This document shows positions 1 to 8,180 of a stretch of DNA of 64,000 nucleotides, in pieces. This DNA comes from JAUVPB01 sp965223695 (GTDB lineage: Bacteria; Actinomycetota; Thermoleophilia; Gaiellales; Gaiellaceae). Within the stretch, counting starts at the first letter, position 1. The number at the start of each line of letters is the position of its first letter. Made by a program: the position numbers and the translations under genes. The notes below the pieces were generated by a model. It made no database searches. It was not told the origin of the DNA and was given only the letters and a program-made list of their open reading frames with translations. The stretch spans positions 62,001 to 126,000 of the forward strand of contig CBDCXJ010000031.1 in NCBI GenBank assembly GCA_965223695.1, read 5' to 3'.

Positions 1-63
1 GCCCGTATTAGAGCGCTCGGCCCCGGTTGCTCCGCCGCGTGCTGGCGGGCGCAACCCGGCTGG

Positions 64-687
64 CTATCTTGATCTGAGCTCGGACGCGACCCATGGCCGC
101 GTCTCACGCGCGTAGCGATCGGCCGCGAAGCGATCGGCCGCGACGCGCTGCGAGCGCCGTACGATCTCAGCACCCTGCGCGCGTGACCACTCGAGCGTCT
201 GCTCGGCCTCGCCGTGCGCACGACGCACGAGCTCGCGCGCGTCCGCACGGGCGGCGTCGAGAACACGGCAGGCTTCGACGTGAGCCTCCGCGGCAAGCCG
301 CTCGATCTCCTCGTCGCGCTGGCGGTCTCGCTCGCGCTCGAGCTCGCCAACCCATTCCGGGCGGCGGCGTGCTCGTGCTTCGGCACGGTCGAGGAAATTG
401 ACGACCTCGGTGCGAATCGCGGCGGCGTCGACTGACGGCGCCGCGAAAGGTGCCATTGCGAAGGCTGCGTCTGTGCGGGCGGTGCCTGGCGTCGGCGGAT
501 GACCGGCGGGCAACGCGTCATCGAGGCTCGTCGCCAGCGGTGCGTGCCATGTCGCGGCCTGCGAGCTCTGACCCGCGCCCACAGGCGTGTAGGTCTGCCC
601 GCCCGTGGCTGAACGCGCTGGCGACGACCCCCGACTCAGCCCGCGAGAGCGGATGCGGGCGAGCAGTGAAGGCCTTCCACCAGACAT
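64..687 (-). CDS. Hypothetical coiled-coil protein
   Basis: Open frame of 207 codons from ATG at 687; a TTG at 708 would add seven residues. The first 80 residues are Ser/Ala/Pro/Gly-rich and look disordered. From about residue 90 to the end the protein is rich in Glu, Arg and Ala with heptad-like spacing (ELERERDRQRDEEIERLAAEA and onward), consistent with a long coiled coil like those in DivIVA-type or structural proteins. There is no signal peptide, membrane segment or enzyme motif. I do not recognise a family. Downstream of it lies only the window edge. Upstream, in the gap to aspS, is a copy of a 26-nt element that is also found in front of the FAS1/OmpA gene at 60806. Function unknown. 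Confidence 0.5.
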   Translation of the reverse strand: MSGGRPSLLARIRSRGLSRGSSPARSATGGQTYTPVGAGQSSQAATWHAPLATSLDDALPAGHPPTPGTARTDAAFAMAPFAAPSVDAAAIRTEVVNFLDRAEARARRRPEWVGELERERDRQRDEEIERLAAEAHVEACRVLDAARADARELVRRAHGEAEQTLEWSRAQGAEIVRRSQRVAADRFAADRYARETRPWVASELRSR

Positions 688-727
688 GAGTAGCTCATGC
701 GTCGGCAAGCCGCTCGAGATCTGGCTA

Positions 728-741
728 CCCCCAAAAGGGGG
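728..741 (-). other. Small perfect hairpin
   Basis: CCCCC-AAAA-GGGGG on the plus strand (5-bp stem, 4-base loop). It lies 40 nt upstream of the coiled-coil gene start and about 110 nt past the aspS stop. It could be part of an aspS terminator or a leader structure; no run of T follows in either direction. Confidence 0.4.
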
Positions 742-753
742 ATCTTTCCTCCC

Positions 754-794
754 CTAGATGGCTGATTCCACGATGCCGTGAGTCAACCATCTAG
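754..794. repeat. Long imperfect palindrome in the aspS 3' gap
   Basis: Arms 754-772 and 777-794 can pair over about 18 bp, with one mismatch (762/786) and one bulged C (768), closing on an ATGC loop. The outer eight bases (CTAGATGG / CCATCTAG) are perfect. It follows the aspS stop, so it may act in transcription termination. One arm with the loop is also the dispersed 26-nt element seen again at 60755-60780, so a protein-binding role is equally possible. Confidence 0.6.
755..780 (-). repeat. Dispersed 26-nt element, copy 1
   Basis: Read on the minus strand this block matches 60755-60780 (plus strand) at 24 of 26 positions. It contains a CACGG-CATCGTG partial palindrome followed by the core GAATCA-G/A-CCATCTA. 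It sits 67 nt upstream of the coiled-coil gene start. Flanks differ between copies, so the shared unit ends sharply. A regulatory site is the simplest reading, but only a genome-wide count would show it. Confidence 0.6.
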
Positions 795-847
795 ACGGGG
801 CAGGATGCCGCGCGGCCCGGCAGGCCCGGCCGCACGCTCGCAACGGG

Positions 848-2632
848 CTACGAGGCGCTGTCGTCTGCGTTCTCAGCCTCGAGTGCGGCCAGAACGTCGG
901 CGCGCAGCTCGATCCCGAGCTCCTGAAGCTGGGGCGCGTCTACCGGCCCGGGTGCACCGCTCATCGGGTCGACGCCCGCCTGGTTCTTGGGGAAGGCAAT
1001 CACGTCACGTAGGTTCGGCTCGCCCTCGAGCGCCATCAGCATGCGCTCGATGCCAAAGGCAATTCCCCCGTGCGGCGGAGCGCCCATCGCGAGCGCATCG
1101 AGCAGGAAGCCGAACTTCGCCCGCTGCTCGTCGGGCGTGAGTCTGAGGGCATCGAACACGCGCTCCTGCAAGTCGGGCTCGTGGATCCTGAACGATCCGC
1201 CTCCGATCTCGATGCCGTTGACGACGAGGTCGTAGGCGTGCGCGAGCGACTCGCCGGGCTGGGTCGCCACCATGCCCTCGGTCTCGGGCGTCGGTCGGGT
1301 GAACGGATGGTGCATCGCGCTCCAGCGCTCGGCGTCAGCGTCCCATTCGAGCAGGGGGAAGTCGGTGATCCAGACGAAGCGAAACGCGTCTTCGTCGATC
1401 AGCTCGAGCTCTGCTCCGAGCTCGAGTCGCAGCTGGCCGAGCACACGCGCGGCCGCACCCGGCGCGTCGGCGCCGAACAGCACCGTCGCTGGCTCGGCGG
1501 GTCTTACCGCCTCGATCTCAGCCTCCGAGAGGAACTTTGCGATCGGCGAGCGGACGGCGCCGTCGGCGCCGTTCTCGAAGACCAGGTAGGCAAGCCCTTT
1601 GGCACCGAGCTCCTTGGCGCGATCCTCGAGCTTCGACAACTCCCCGCGTGAGAGCACGCGCGGCACCGTCAGGTAGCGCACGCACTCGGCGTCCGCGAAG
1701 ACGGCGAACTCGGAGCCGCGCGTGGCCTGGGTCGCGTCCCGGATCTCGAGCCCAAAACGCAGATCCGGCTTGTCGCTGCCGTACCGAAGCTGAGCGTCGG
1801 CGTATGAGAGCCGCTCGAAGGGCGTCTCGAGCTCGATGTCCCCGCAGGCTTTCCAGACGGCTCCGACCATGCGCTCCATGAGACCGAAGAGCTCTTCCTG
1901 ATCAGGGAAGGCGAGCTCGACGTCGAGTTGCGTGATCTCCTGGACGCGGTCAGCGCGGAGATCCTCGTCCCGGAAGCAGATCGCGATCTGATAGTAGCGG
2001 TCGAAGCCAGAGATCACCAGCAGCTGCTTAAGGATCTGCGGCGACTGCGGCAGGGCGAAGAAGCGGCCGTTGCGCAGCCTGCTCGGGACGATGAAGTCGC
2101 GCGCGCCCTCCGGTGTTGGCTTGAACAGGATCGGCGTCTGGATGTCGAGGAAGCCAGCGTCCTCCATCACGCGCCGAATCGTGCCGACGAGCCGCGCGCG
2201 GGTCGCGATCATCCGCTGCATCTTCGGCCGGCGCAGGTCGAGCCAGCGATACGTCAGGCGGAGGGTCTCGTCCACGTTCTCCTCGTTGAGCTGGAACGGG
2301 AGCGGCGTCGAGCGCGAGACGATCTCGAGCGAGTCGGCTTGCAGCTCGATCTCGCCAGTCGGGATGCCCGGGTTCACGGCCTCGGCTTCGCGACGCACGA
2401 GCTCGCCGCGGACGCGGACCACGAACTCGTTGCGCACCTGGTGCGAGAGCTCAGCGGCTTCCGGGTTGCGCTCGGGGTTGACGACGACCTGGCAGCGGCC
2501 CGCTCGGTCGCGCAGATCGATGAACACGAGGCCACCGTGGTCGCGTCGCGTGTCGACCCAGCCCGAGAGGGTTAGCTCACGGCCGACGTGCTCGAGTCGC
2601 GGCTCTCCGCACATCATGTCCCGCCAGGTCAT
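848..2632 (-). CDS. aspS: Aspartyl-tRNA synthetase
   Basis: Charges tRNA-Asp with aspartate in the cytoplasm. The 594-residue length is right for the bacterial class. It opens with the OB-fold anticodon-binding domain (WVDTRRDHGGLVFIDLRDRAG near residue 25). Class II motif 2 is FRDEDLRADR and motif 3 is GGIAFGIERM near residue 540, with the bacterial GAD insertion between them. ATG at 2632 overlaps the hisS stop by four bases (ATGA), so the two are translationally coupled; hisS-aspS adjacency is common in bacteria. The sequence alone does not show whether it also charges tRNA-Asn. Confidence 0.97.
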   Translation of the reverse strand: MTWRDMMCGEPRLEHVGRELTLSGWVDTRRDHGGLVFIDLRDRAGRCQVVVNPERNPEAAELSHQVRNEFVVRVRGELVRREAEAVNPGIPTGEIELQADSLEIVSRSTPLPFQLNEENVDETLRLTYRWLDLRRPKMQRMIATRARLVGTIRRVMEDAGFLDIQTPILFKPTPEGARDFIVPSRLRNGRFFALPQSPQILKQLLVISGFDRYYQIAICFRDEDLRADRVQEITQLDVELAFPDQEELFGLMERMVGAVWKACGDIELETPFERLSYADAQLRYGSDKPDLRFGLEIRDATQATRGSEFAVFADAECVRYLTVPRVLSRGELSKLEDRAKELGAKGLAYLVFENGADGAVRSPIAKFLSEAEIEAVRPAEPATVLFGADAPGAAARVLGQLRLELGAELELIDEDAFRFVWITDFPLLEWDADAERWSAMHHPFTRPTPETEGMVATQPGESLAHAYDLVVNGIEIGGGSFRIHEPDLQERVFDALRLTPDEQRAKFGFLLDALAMGAPPHGGIAFGIERMLMALEGEPNLRDVIAFPKNQAGVDPMSGAPGPVDAPQLQELGIELRADVLAALEAENADDSAS

Positions 2633-3888
2633 GTCAGCATCTCCTCGAGCGTTGTGGCTAGCGCCCGGGCGTCGGGCACCGCCCGGTCGTCACTACCGCG
2701 TGCGCGTACGACGATGTCATCCGGCCCGGCTACGACCACGATGCGGGCCCCGACCCGTGACGCGTGGGTCAGCTGGCCCTTCAGCGAGCGACGCGCGTAG
2801 TCGGTCTCGCACGTCCAGGCGCGACGTAGCTCGTTGAGGAGGCCGAGAAGCTCGTCTCGCGCCGCACCCTCGGCGAAGGCGAAGAACACGTCGACGCCGG
2901 CCACGTCGGGAGCGTCAGCGACGCCGGACTCGCTGCGCTGCTCGCACGAGAGCGCGATTCGCTCGACGCCGGCCGCCCAGCCGCACGCCGCCGTCGCCTT
3001 GCCACCGAGCTCTTCGACCAGGCCGTCGTAGCGGCCACCGGCGCAGATCGTGCTCTGTGCCGCATCGAGCTCCTCGTCAACGAATTCGAAGACCGTCCGC
3101 GTGTAGTAGTCGAGGCCGCGTACGAGACGCGGCGCGCGTGTGAACTCGATGCCGAATGTGCCGAGCAAGTCGGTGAGCTGGCCGAAGTGGGCGCGGCACG
3201 GCTCGCAGAGGTGGTCGCCGAGCAAGGGCGCGTCCTCGAGTAGCGCGCGAACGTCGCCGTTCTTCGTGTCGAAGACGCGCAAGGGGCTCACCAATGCCTT
3301 GGCGCGTGTGTCGTCGTCGAGGCGGTCGCTGTGCTCCTCGAGGAAGGCCCCGAGCTCGGCGACGTAGGCGGGTCGGCACCTTGCGCAGCCGATCGTGTTC
3401 AGGTCGACGCGGACGGGCGCAACCTGAAGGCCGTCGAGCGCTGCCGCGACGATCGCTATCAGCTCCGCGTCGATCGCCGGGTCGTCGGAGCCGATCGCCT
3501 CGGCACCGACCTGCCAGAACTCGCGCAGCCGACCCTTCTGTGGAGTCGCATACCGGAACATCGGCGCCGTGTAGCGCGCCTTGAACGGCAGCGGCGAGCG
3601 ATGGAGGCCATGCTGGATGTAGGCGCGCACGACCTGGGCGGTCGCCTCGGGCCGGAGCGTCAGCGAACGCCCCGACTGGTCGTCGAACGTGTACATCTCT
3701 TTCTGGACGACGTCAGACCCGTCGCCTGCGGCGCGCGCAAAGAGAGTCGTATCCTCGAAGGTCGGAAGCGTGATCGGGCCGTACCCCGCCCGTGCTGCAG
3801 CCAGCTCGAGCGCGCCAATGACGGCCTGTCTCTGCGGCTGGGCTGACGGGAGGACGTCGCCGGTGCCCCTGGGCGCCTGCAGCTTCAC
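2629..3888 (-). CDS. hisS: Histidyl-tRNA synthetase
   Basis: Charges tRNA-His. Starting at GTG 3888 gives 419 residues beginning MKLQAPRGTGD, the usual HisRS N-terminus (KxxRGTxD). The longer open frame upstream only antisenses or overlaps the preceding hydrolase and is not used. Family motifs are present: RYTAPMFRYATPQKGRLREF (motif 2), GLDYYTRTVFEF (histidine A box) and GGRYDGL. The C-terminal anticodon-binding domain follows. The GTG overlaps the stop of the upstream hydrolase by four bases (GTGA), and its own stop overlaps aspS, so all three genes form one unit. Confidence 0.96.
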   Translation of the reverse strand: MKLQAPRGTGDVLPSAQPQRQAVIGALELAAARAGYGPITLPTFEDTTLFARAAGDGSDVVQKEMYTFDDQSGRSLTLRPEATAQVVRAYIQHGLHRSPLPFKARYTAPMFRYATPQKGRLREFWQVGAEAIGSDDPAIDAELIAIVAAALDGLQVAPVRVDLNTIGCARCRPAYVAELGAFLEEHSDRLDDDTRAKALVSPLRVFDTKNGDVRALLEDAPLLGDHLCEPCRAHFGQLTDLLGTFGIEFTRAPRLVRGLDYYTRTVFEFVDEELDAAQSTICAGGRYDGLVEELGGKATAACGWAAGVERIALSCEQRSESGVADAPDVAGVDVFFAFAEGAARDELLGLLNELRRAWTCETDYARRSLKGQLTHASRVGARIVVVAGPDDIVVRARGSDDRAVPDARALATTLEEMLT

Positions 3889-4529
3889 GTGCGGCGCTCG
3901 GCGCGCAGGTCCTCGAGAAACGGGTTCGCATCCAGCTCTACAGCCAGCGTCGTGGTCGGCCCGTGCCCCGGATGTACGACCGTGTCGGCCGGAAGGCGCT
4001 CGAACAGCATGCGAATCGAGGAGAGAAGCGTTGCCCAGTCGGCGCCGGGCAGGTCGGTGCGCCCGACCGAGCCGGCAAAGAGCACGTCGCCGCTGAGCAG
4101 ATTTCCGGATGCCCCGTACGCCAGGTGTGCGGGCGAGTGGCCGGGAACCGAGAGCACGTCGAGCTCGATGCCGGCCAGACTCAGCGACTCGCCGCCGTCG
4201 AGGAGCACGTCGGGCGAGTGAGAGCGCCCGCTGACGCCGGGCGGAAGATACTCGGTGAGGTTTTCGAGCAGATCGCGCTCGCCCGCAGGCATGTACACGG
4301 GCGCCTCTGTGATCTCGGCCAGATCGGCGACCGCACAGAGATGATCCCAGTGGCCGTGTGTGATCAGAATCGCCGTGCACACGAGGTCGGCATCGTCGAG
4401 CGCGCGCCTGATCTCGTTGGCCTCGGCGGAGGGGTCAACGACGAGCGCCTCTGTGTGACCTTCGGCGCCAACAATGTAGGCGTTTGTCTCGATCGGGCCG
4501 AGCGGAAGCTGATCGACGCGCAGGCTCAC
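3885..4529 (-). CDS. Metallo-beta-lactamase-fold hydrolase, glyoxalase II-like
   Basis: A 214-residue hydrolase of the glyoxalase II / YcbL-like branch. The metal-binding signature THGHWDH is intact (His58, His60, Asp62, His63 when started at GTG 4529). It is followed by PGHSPAHL, a metal-bridging Asp in SGDVLF, and the terminal PGHGP. Family members hydrolyse thioesters such as S-lactoylglutathione, but low-GC-thiol substrates cannot be told from sequence. Start 4529 (MSLRVDQLPLGP) is preferred over 4574 because it matches where family members begin. It leads the hisS-aspS chain, an arrangement seen in many Actinobacteria; a functional link is unproven. Confidence 0.9.
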   Translation of the reverse strand: MSLRVDQLPLGPIETNAYIVGAEGHTEALVVDPSAEANEIRRALDDADLVCTAILITHGHWDHLCAVADLAEITEAPVYMPAGERDLLENLTEYLPPGVSGRSHSPDVLLDGGESLSLAGIELDVLSVPGHSPAHLAYGASGNLLSGDVLFAGSVGRTDLPGADWATLLSSIRMLFERLPADTVVHPGHGPTTTLAVELDANPFLEDLRAERRT

Positions 4530-4598
4530 GCCAGTCGAGTCTATAGGCGGCAATCCACAGGGCCGGGCGGCCACGAAGCCGCTATCGGCGTGAAGAAG

Positions 4599-5030
4599 CT
4601 ACGAGCGTCCGGAGCGCGGTCCGCTCGACCCGCGAGCGGCGAGCTTGCGCTCGTGGCGGCGCATCATGGTGCGGTACATCACGTGGTCGAGCAGGTAGCT
4701 GAGCGGCAAGAAGATGAGCAGCAGCAGGACGGCCTGGAAGATCTTGGCGCCGGTTGACAGCTCGTCGCCACCGGTGATGAAGACGAGCACGACCAGGAGC
4801 GGCCCGAAGATAGCGGCGCGCTTGCCGAGTCGCTGCAGGGATGGCTTCTGGATAGGACGGCCGCGCCCATCTTTCGGCTCGGCTTTCTCGGCCCGGCCGC
4901 CGGCGCTTTCCTCGGCCTCGGCCCGGGGCGAGTCGACGATGACCTCGTCGCCCTCGTCAGTGACCTTGACGTACTCCCATTCGTGACGCCGCTGTTTCTC
5001 GCGACGCCGGCGCTGTTTCTTCGTCGCCAC
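4599..5030 (-). CDS. Small two-helix membrane protein, basic N-terminus
   Basis: 143 residues from GTG 5030 (MATKKQRRRREKQRRHEWEY). The N-terminal third is highly basic, then an acidic, disordered stretch to about residue 65. Two hydrophobic segments follow at about 72-88 and 97-115, and the end is basic. This fits an inner-membrane protein with a charged cytoplasmic tail. The frame is open further upstream, but that extension runs into the next gene and is Arg/Gln-rich noise. It lies 23 nt downstream of another small membrane protein. No family or function is recognised. Confidence 0.7.
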   Translation of the reverse strand: MATKKQRRRREKQRRHEWEYVKVTDEGDEVIVDSPRAEAEESAGGRAEKAEPKDGRGRPIQKPSLQRLGKRAAIFGPLLVVLVFITGGDELSTGAKIFQAVLLLLIFLPLSYLLDHVMYRTMMRRHERKLAARGSSGPRSGRS

Positions 5031-5053
5031 GAGTCGATTATCGCAGTTGCGGG

Positions 5054-5413
5054 CTAGCTGAGAGCGAGCCCGATTGCGAGACCCGAGATGGCGGCTCCCG
5101 CGACGAGCGCGACTGCGAGAGGGACCGGGTTGAACCGGAGCGCGTTGTCGCGGCTGAAGCGGCTGGGCTCGCCACTCGTGTCGGTGCGCCACCTGGGTCC
5201 ACCTCCCGTCTGCTCGACGGCTGCGGGCTTACGCACGCCGAGCATGGCGGCGGCGAGTACCGCGATCAGGAGACCGCCGAGCGCGCCACCGACGATCGCG
5301 GGAACGCCCCACCAGGGCATCAGCTCGCTCGGCTCAGGTCGTCGGCCACGGCTCGCACATTGTGCCTGCTGTGCGTGACGAGCGCGCTCGAAGAGGTGCA
5401 TCGGCTCGTCCAC
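5054..5413 (-). CDS. Small membrane protein
   Basis: 119 residues with two hydrophobic segments (about 36-59 and 97-119) separated by a polar linker; the last helix ends at the C-terminus. ATG 5413 lies 31 nt after the hisD stop. A second Met at residue 5 is an alternative start. It is probably co-transcribed with hisD upstream and the 143-residue membrane protein downstream. No family recognised. Confidence 0.6.
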   Translation of the reverse strand: MDEPMHLFERARHAQQAQCASRGRRPEPSELMPWWGVPAIVGGALGGLLIAVLAAAMLGVRKPAAVEQTGGGPRWRTDTSGEPSRFSRDNALRFNPVPLAVALVAGAAISGLAIGLALS

Positions 5414-5443
5414 CAGGCCGGGGAACTGACGCTCGGCGCATCC

Positions 5444-6787
5444 TCAGGCACGCCCATGGCCCCTGATCGTCAGCGCCGCGGCGTGCGCCGGAAAGCCTTC
5501 GTGCTCGGCGAGGGCGATGATTCCCGGCGCCAGCCTGGCCAGCGCCTCGGGTGTCGTCCGTGCAACCGAGCTCGTCTTCAGAAACGTTCGCGCCGTGACG
5601 CCCGAGGCGCGGCGCGCGAAACCGCCGGTCGGCAGTGTGGCCGGTACGCCGAGCAGGTAGTTGCCGGCGCTGAACGGCGTGTCTCCGAGCAGGATCTCGG
5701 CAGCGTGCTCGATCCGAGAGGCGAAGGCGTCTGGATCGCGCGTCGCTACGAGGAGGTGCTCGGGCGCGTACTCGTTGACGAACGCTGCGGCCTCGTCGAG
5801 GTCCGCGGTCAGAAACGCGCCGCCGTAGTTCGAGATCGCCGCGGCCGCGAACTCTGCGCGCCAGGATGGGAGCGCATCGAGCTGAGCGGCAATCTCGCCA
5901 TCGACCTCGTCGATAAGCGCCTTGGAAGCTGTCACCAGCAGCGCGGCAGAGTCGCTGCCGTGCTCGGCCTCGTTGAGGACGTCGGCGGCCACGATCCGCG
6001 GGTCTGCGTGCTGGTCGGCGACGACGACGCTCTCGGTCGGGCCGAACAGCATCACTGTTGCGCAGCCCTCGAGCTGCACCCGAACCTGGGCGGCGGTGAC
6101 CGCCGGTCCCCCCGGGCCGACGACCTTCGAGACGCGCGGGAACGTATCGGTGCCGAGCGCAAGTGCCGCGATCCCGGCCGGCCCGTTGGCACGAATCACC
6201 CGTTCGAGGCCCAGCTCGCGCGCGACAACGAGAACCGCCGGGTCGACGGCGCCCTCGGCGTCTGGCATCGGCGGTACGACAACCGTTAGCTCGGGAACAC
6301 CGGCGACGACAGCGGGCGTACCGATCTGCACCAACACCGACGGGAATGACCCCTTCCCGCTTGGCACGAAGAGACCGACCGAGTCGATCGGGCCGGCATC
6401 TTCGCCGACCAGGTGCCCGGGCGCGATCTCATCGCGCCAGGAGGCGTCGCGGCTCGCCCGCTCGTTGAAGGCGCGACTGTTTGCGATCGCCGCGCGAATC
6501 GCGGCCACGACATCGGGTGCGACGGCCTTGGCTGCCTTATCCATCTCGGCCGCTGAGACCGGAAGCTCGGAGGGCTCGAGCTGCACGTCGTCGAAGCGCT
6601 CTAGCGCGGCGCACACAGCTTCGTCACCGCGAACGCGGACATCCTCGACGATCGCGTCGACGGATTTGACGAGCGCGGGATCGAAGATCGCACTCGTCGC
6701 GCGTTGCATGACGCGCGCCCGCACATCTGCGCGCATCTCAGCGACCACATGGCGCGCGAGCGCACCCACGTCAGCCCCGCTCGCCAC
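5444..6787 (-). CDS. hisD: Histidinol dehydrogenase
   Basis: Catalyses the last two steps of histidine biosynthesis, oxidising L-histidinol to histidine with 2 NAD+. 447 residues from GTG 6787. Family signatures are clear: VPSGKGSFPSVL, the NGPAGIAALALGT block, LFGPTES, the metal-site segment LNEAEHGSDSAAL, and EHLLVATRD and GNYLLGVPATLPTGGFAR near the C-terminus. It overlaps the end of the upstream formiminotransferase-like gene by 17 nt, so the two are co-expressed. No other his biosynthesis gene is in the window. Confidence 0.96.
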   Translation of the reverse strand: MASGADVGALARHVVAEMRADVRARVMQRATSAIFDPALVKSVDAIVEDVRVRGDEAVCAALERFDDVQLEPSELPVSAAEMDKAAKAVAPDVVAAIRAAIANSRAFNERASRDASWRDEIAPGHLVGEDAGPIDSVGLFVPSGKGSFPSVLVQIGTPAVVAGVPELTVVVPPMPDAEGAVDPAVLVVARELGLERVIRANGPAGIAALALGTDTFPRVSKVVGPGGPAVTAAQVRVQLEGCATVMLFGPTESVVVADQHADPRIVAADVLNEAEHGSDSAALLVTASKALIDEVDGEIAAQLDALPSWRAEFAAAAISNYGGAFLTADLDEAAAFVNEYAPEHLLVATRDPDAFASRIEHAAEILLGDTPFSAGNYLLGVPATLPTGGFARRASGVTARTFLKTSSVARTTPEALARLAPGIIALAEHEGFPAHAAALTIRGHGRA

Positions 6788-7748
6788 CGGCGCTGACTGC
6801 AGCGATATCGTCGAAGCCAGCGAGGCGTGCTCGCTCCGCCGAGGTGACAGTCTCTTCGAGCAGACGAAGCTCGAGCAGCGAGTCGCTCGTCAGCGCTGGA
6901 AGGCGCAAGGCTGTCCCCGCCGCCGCAATCACGGCACCCACAGGCATCAGCCCGACGAGCTCGCTCCCGACAACGTCAACCCCACGCGCAAGCGCGAGCG
7001 ACTCGACGGCAGCGACGACGTCATGCAGGCCACAGGCTTGCCAGTCCTCGACGTTCATGCTCACCTGAACGTTCCCCGTTTTCTCGAGCGCCAGGCCGAG
7101 CGCGCGGACGCCGCGAAATCCCCCACCCACTTCACGCACCTCGGCCGCGATCTCCTGCGCCAGCGCCAGATCGGACGTCGCGAGCTCGATGTTGAACGCG
7201 ATCAACGGCGCCCGGACGCCGACCATCGTCGCCCCTGCGCTCCCGTGAAGCGTCGGTGGACCATGATCAGGGCTCAACTCGCCGGCGCGTACGCGCTCGG
7301 CGAGCTCGCTCGGACCGCCGCGCCGGTAGTACGCGGGGCGAGCGCCGTCCGGGAGGCGTTGCTCGGGGCAGAGCTGCCCGTAGAGGAAGACCGGAACGCC
7401 CAGCTCGTCCCCGACCCGCTCGGCGACGCGACGCGCGGCCCGGTGAGCCTCGTCGCGTGCGCGCTCGCTCAGCGGCACGATCGGAACGACGTCCGCGGCG
7501 CCAACACGCGGGTGGACACCCGCGTGTTGGCGCAGATCGATGCGCTCGACCGCGACGCGCACCGCCTTGACAAGCGCCTCGACGAGGTCATCGCCGCTTC
7601 CCGCGACGGTGAAGACGGTGCGGTTGTGGTCGGCGTCCGAGTGGACGTCGAGTACCGCGGCGCTGACCGCGAGTGCGTCACCGATCGCGGCGACGTCGTC
7701 CTCAGCCGCCGACGAGAAGTTCGGAACTGCCTCGAGTGGGAGGGGCAC
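6771..7748 (-). CDS. Formiminotransferase-domain protein (FTCD N-terminal type)
   Basis: 325 residues from GTG 7748, matching the formiminotransferase N- and C-subdomain proteins: PNFSSA at residue 9, the DHNRTVFT block near 40, HAGVHPRVGAADVVPI near 76, and the second-half stretch FNIELATSDLALAQEIA. Such enzymes transfer a formimino group from formiminoglutamate to tetrahydrofolate in histidine catabolism; no cyclodeaminase domain is attached. Being coupled to hisD, a biosynthetic gene, is notable. It may instead have a folate or one-carbon role, so the exact substrate is uncertain. Confidence 0.85.
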   Translation of the reverse strand: MPLPLEAVPNFSSAAEDDVAAIGDALAVSAAVLDVHSDADHNRTVFTVAGSGDDLVEALVKAVRVAVERIDLRQHAGVHPRVGAADVVPIVPLSERARDEAHRAARRVAERVGDELGVPVFLYGQLCPEQRLPDGARPAYYRRGGPSELAERVRAGELSPDHGPPTLHGSAGATMVGVRAPLIAFNIELATSDLALAQEIAAEVREVGGGFRGVRALGLALEKTGNVQVSMNVEDWQACGLHDVVAAVESLALARGVDVVGSELVGLMPVGAVIAAAGTALRLPALTSDSLLELRLLEETVTSAERARLAGFDDIAAVSAGGERG

Positions 7749-7774
7749 GCTCCAAGTCTAGGAGCGGGCGTTCG

Positions 7775-7987
7775 CTACGCCGAGTGCGCGCTCGCGTGTT
7801 CCAGCACCCACGTCGGAGCCTGAGCAGGCACGCGCCCAACGGCACTACCAAGGTCGGGAACGGCCTCGACGAGAACACCGGCCGCGCGAGCAGCATCGAC
7901 CGCAGGGCGACCCAGGCCGACGAGCGTCGGCGCAAACGTTGGCTCTGTCAGATCGATAAACATGTCGCCGCTCACAATCGCCATACC
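7775..7987 (-). CDS. Possible small protein, 70 residues
   Basis: A short frame from ATG 7987 (MAIVSGDMFIDLTEP...) ending 26 nt before the formiminotransferase-like gene. A GGGAGG lies upstream, but only one base from the ATG, which is unusually close. Codon third positions are GC-rich as in the neighbours. The frame is open upstream to an ATG at 8104, but that extension is less protein-like. No family is recognised. If it is not coding, 7749-8180 holds only the intergenic region between this operon and the divergent ABC transporter genes. Confidence 0.35.
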   Translation of the reverse strand, partial: GMAIVSGDMFIDLTEPTFAPTLVGLGRPAVDAARAAGVLVEAVPDLGSAVGRVPAQAPTWVLEHASAHSA

Positions 7988-8180
7988 TCCCGTGTTCTGC
8001 CAAAGAGGCAGATCTCCCTCGTCTTGAAGGTACGACGAACTGCGCGGATGCGCAACACGAGTGGTGCCCAGGCGTCGCCAACCCGCCTCACACCAGCGCT
8101 GCAACCGGCCCGGATCGGGCCCCTCACGGGAGTCTGCAGCGCGAGCCAGCGAACCTGATACGCCTGGCTACACTCGGCCA

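Noticed and set aside
1928..2575. Long open frames opposite aspS, ftsZ, murD and other genes
   Set aside because: These are products of high GC third positions on the opposite strand; they lack family features and lie wholly within well-identified genes.
2629..4380. A 583-residue HisS with a long N-terminal extension
   Set aside because: The extension is antisense-like, Arg-rich and overlaps the upstream hydrolase; GTG 3888 gives the proper HisRS start and a coupled GTGA overlap.
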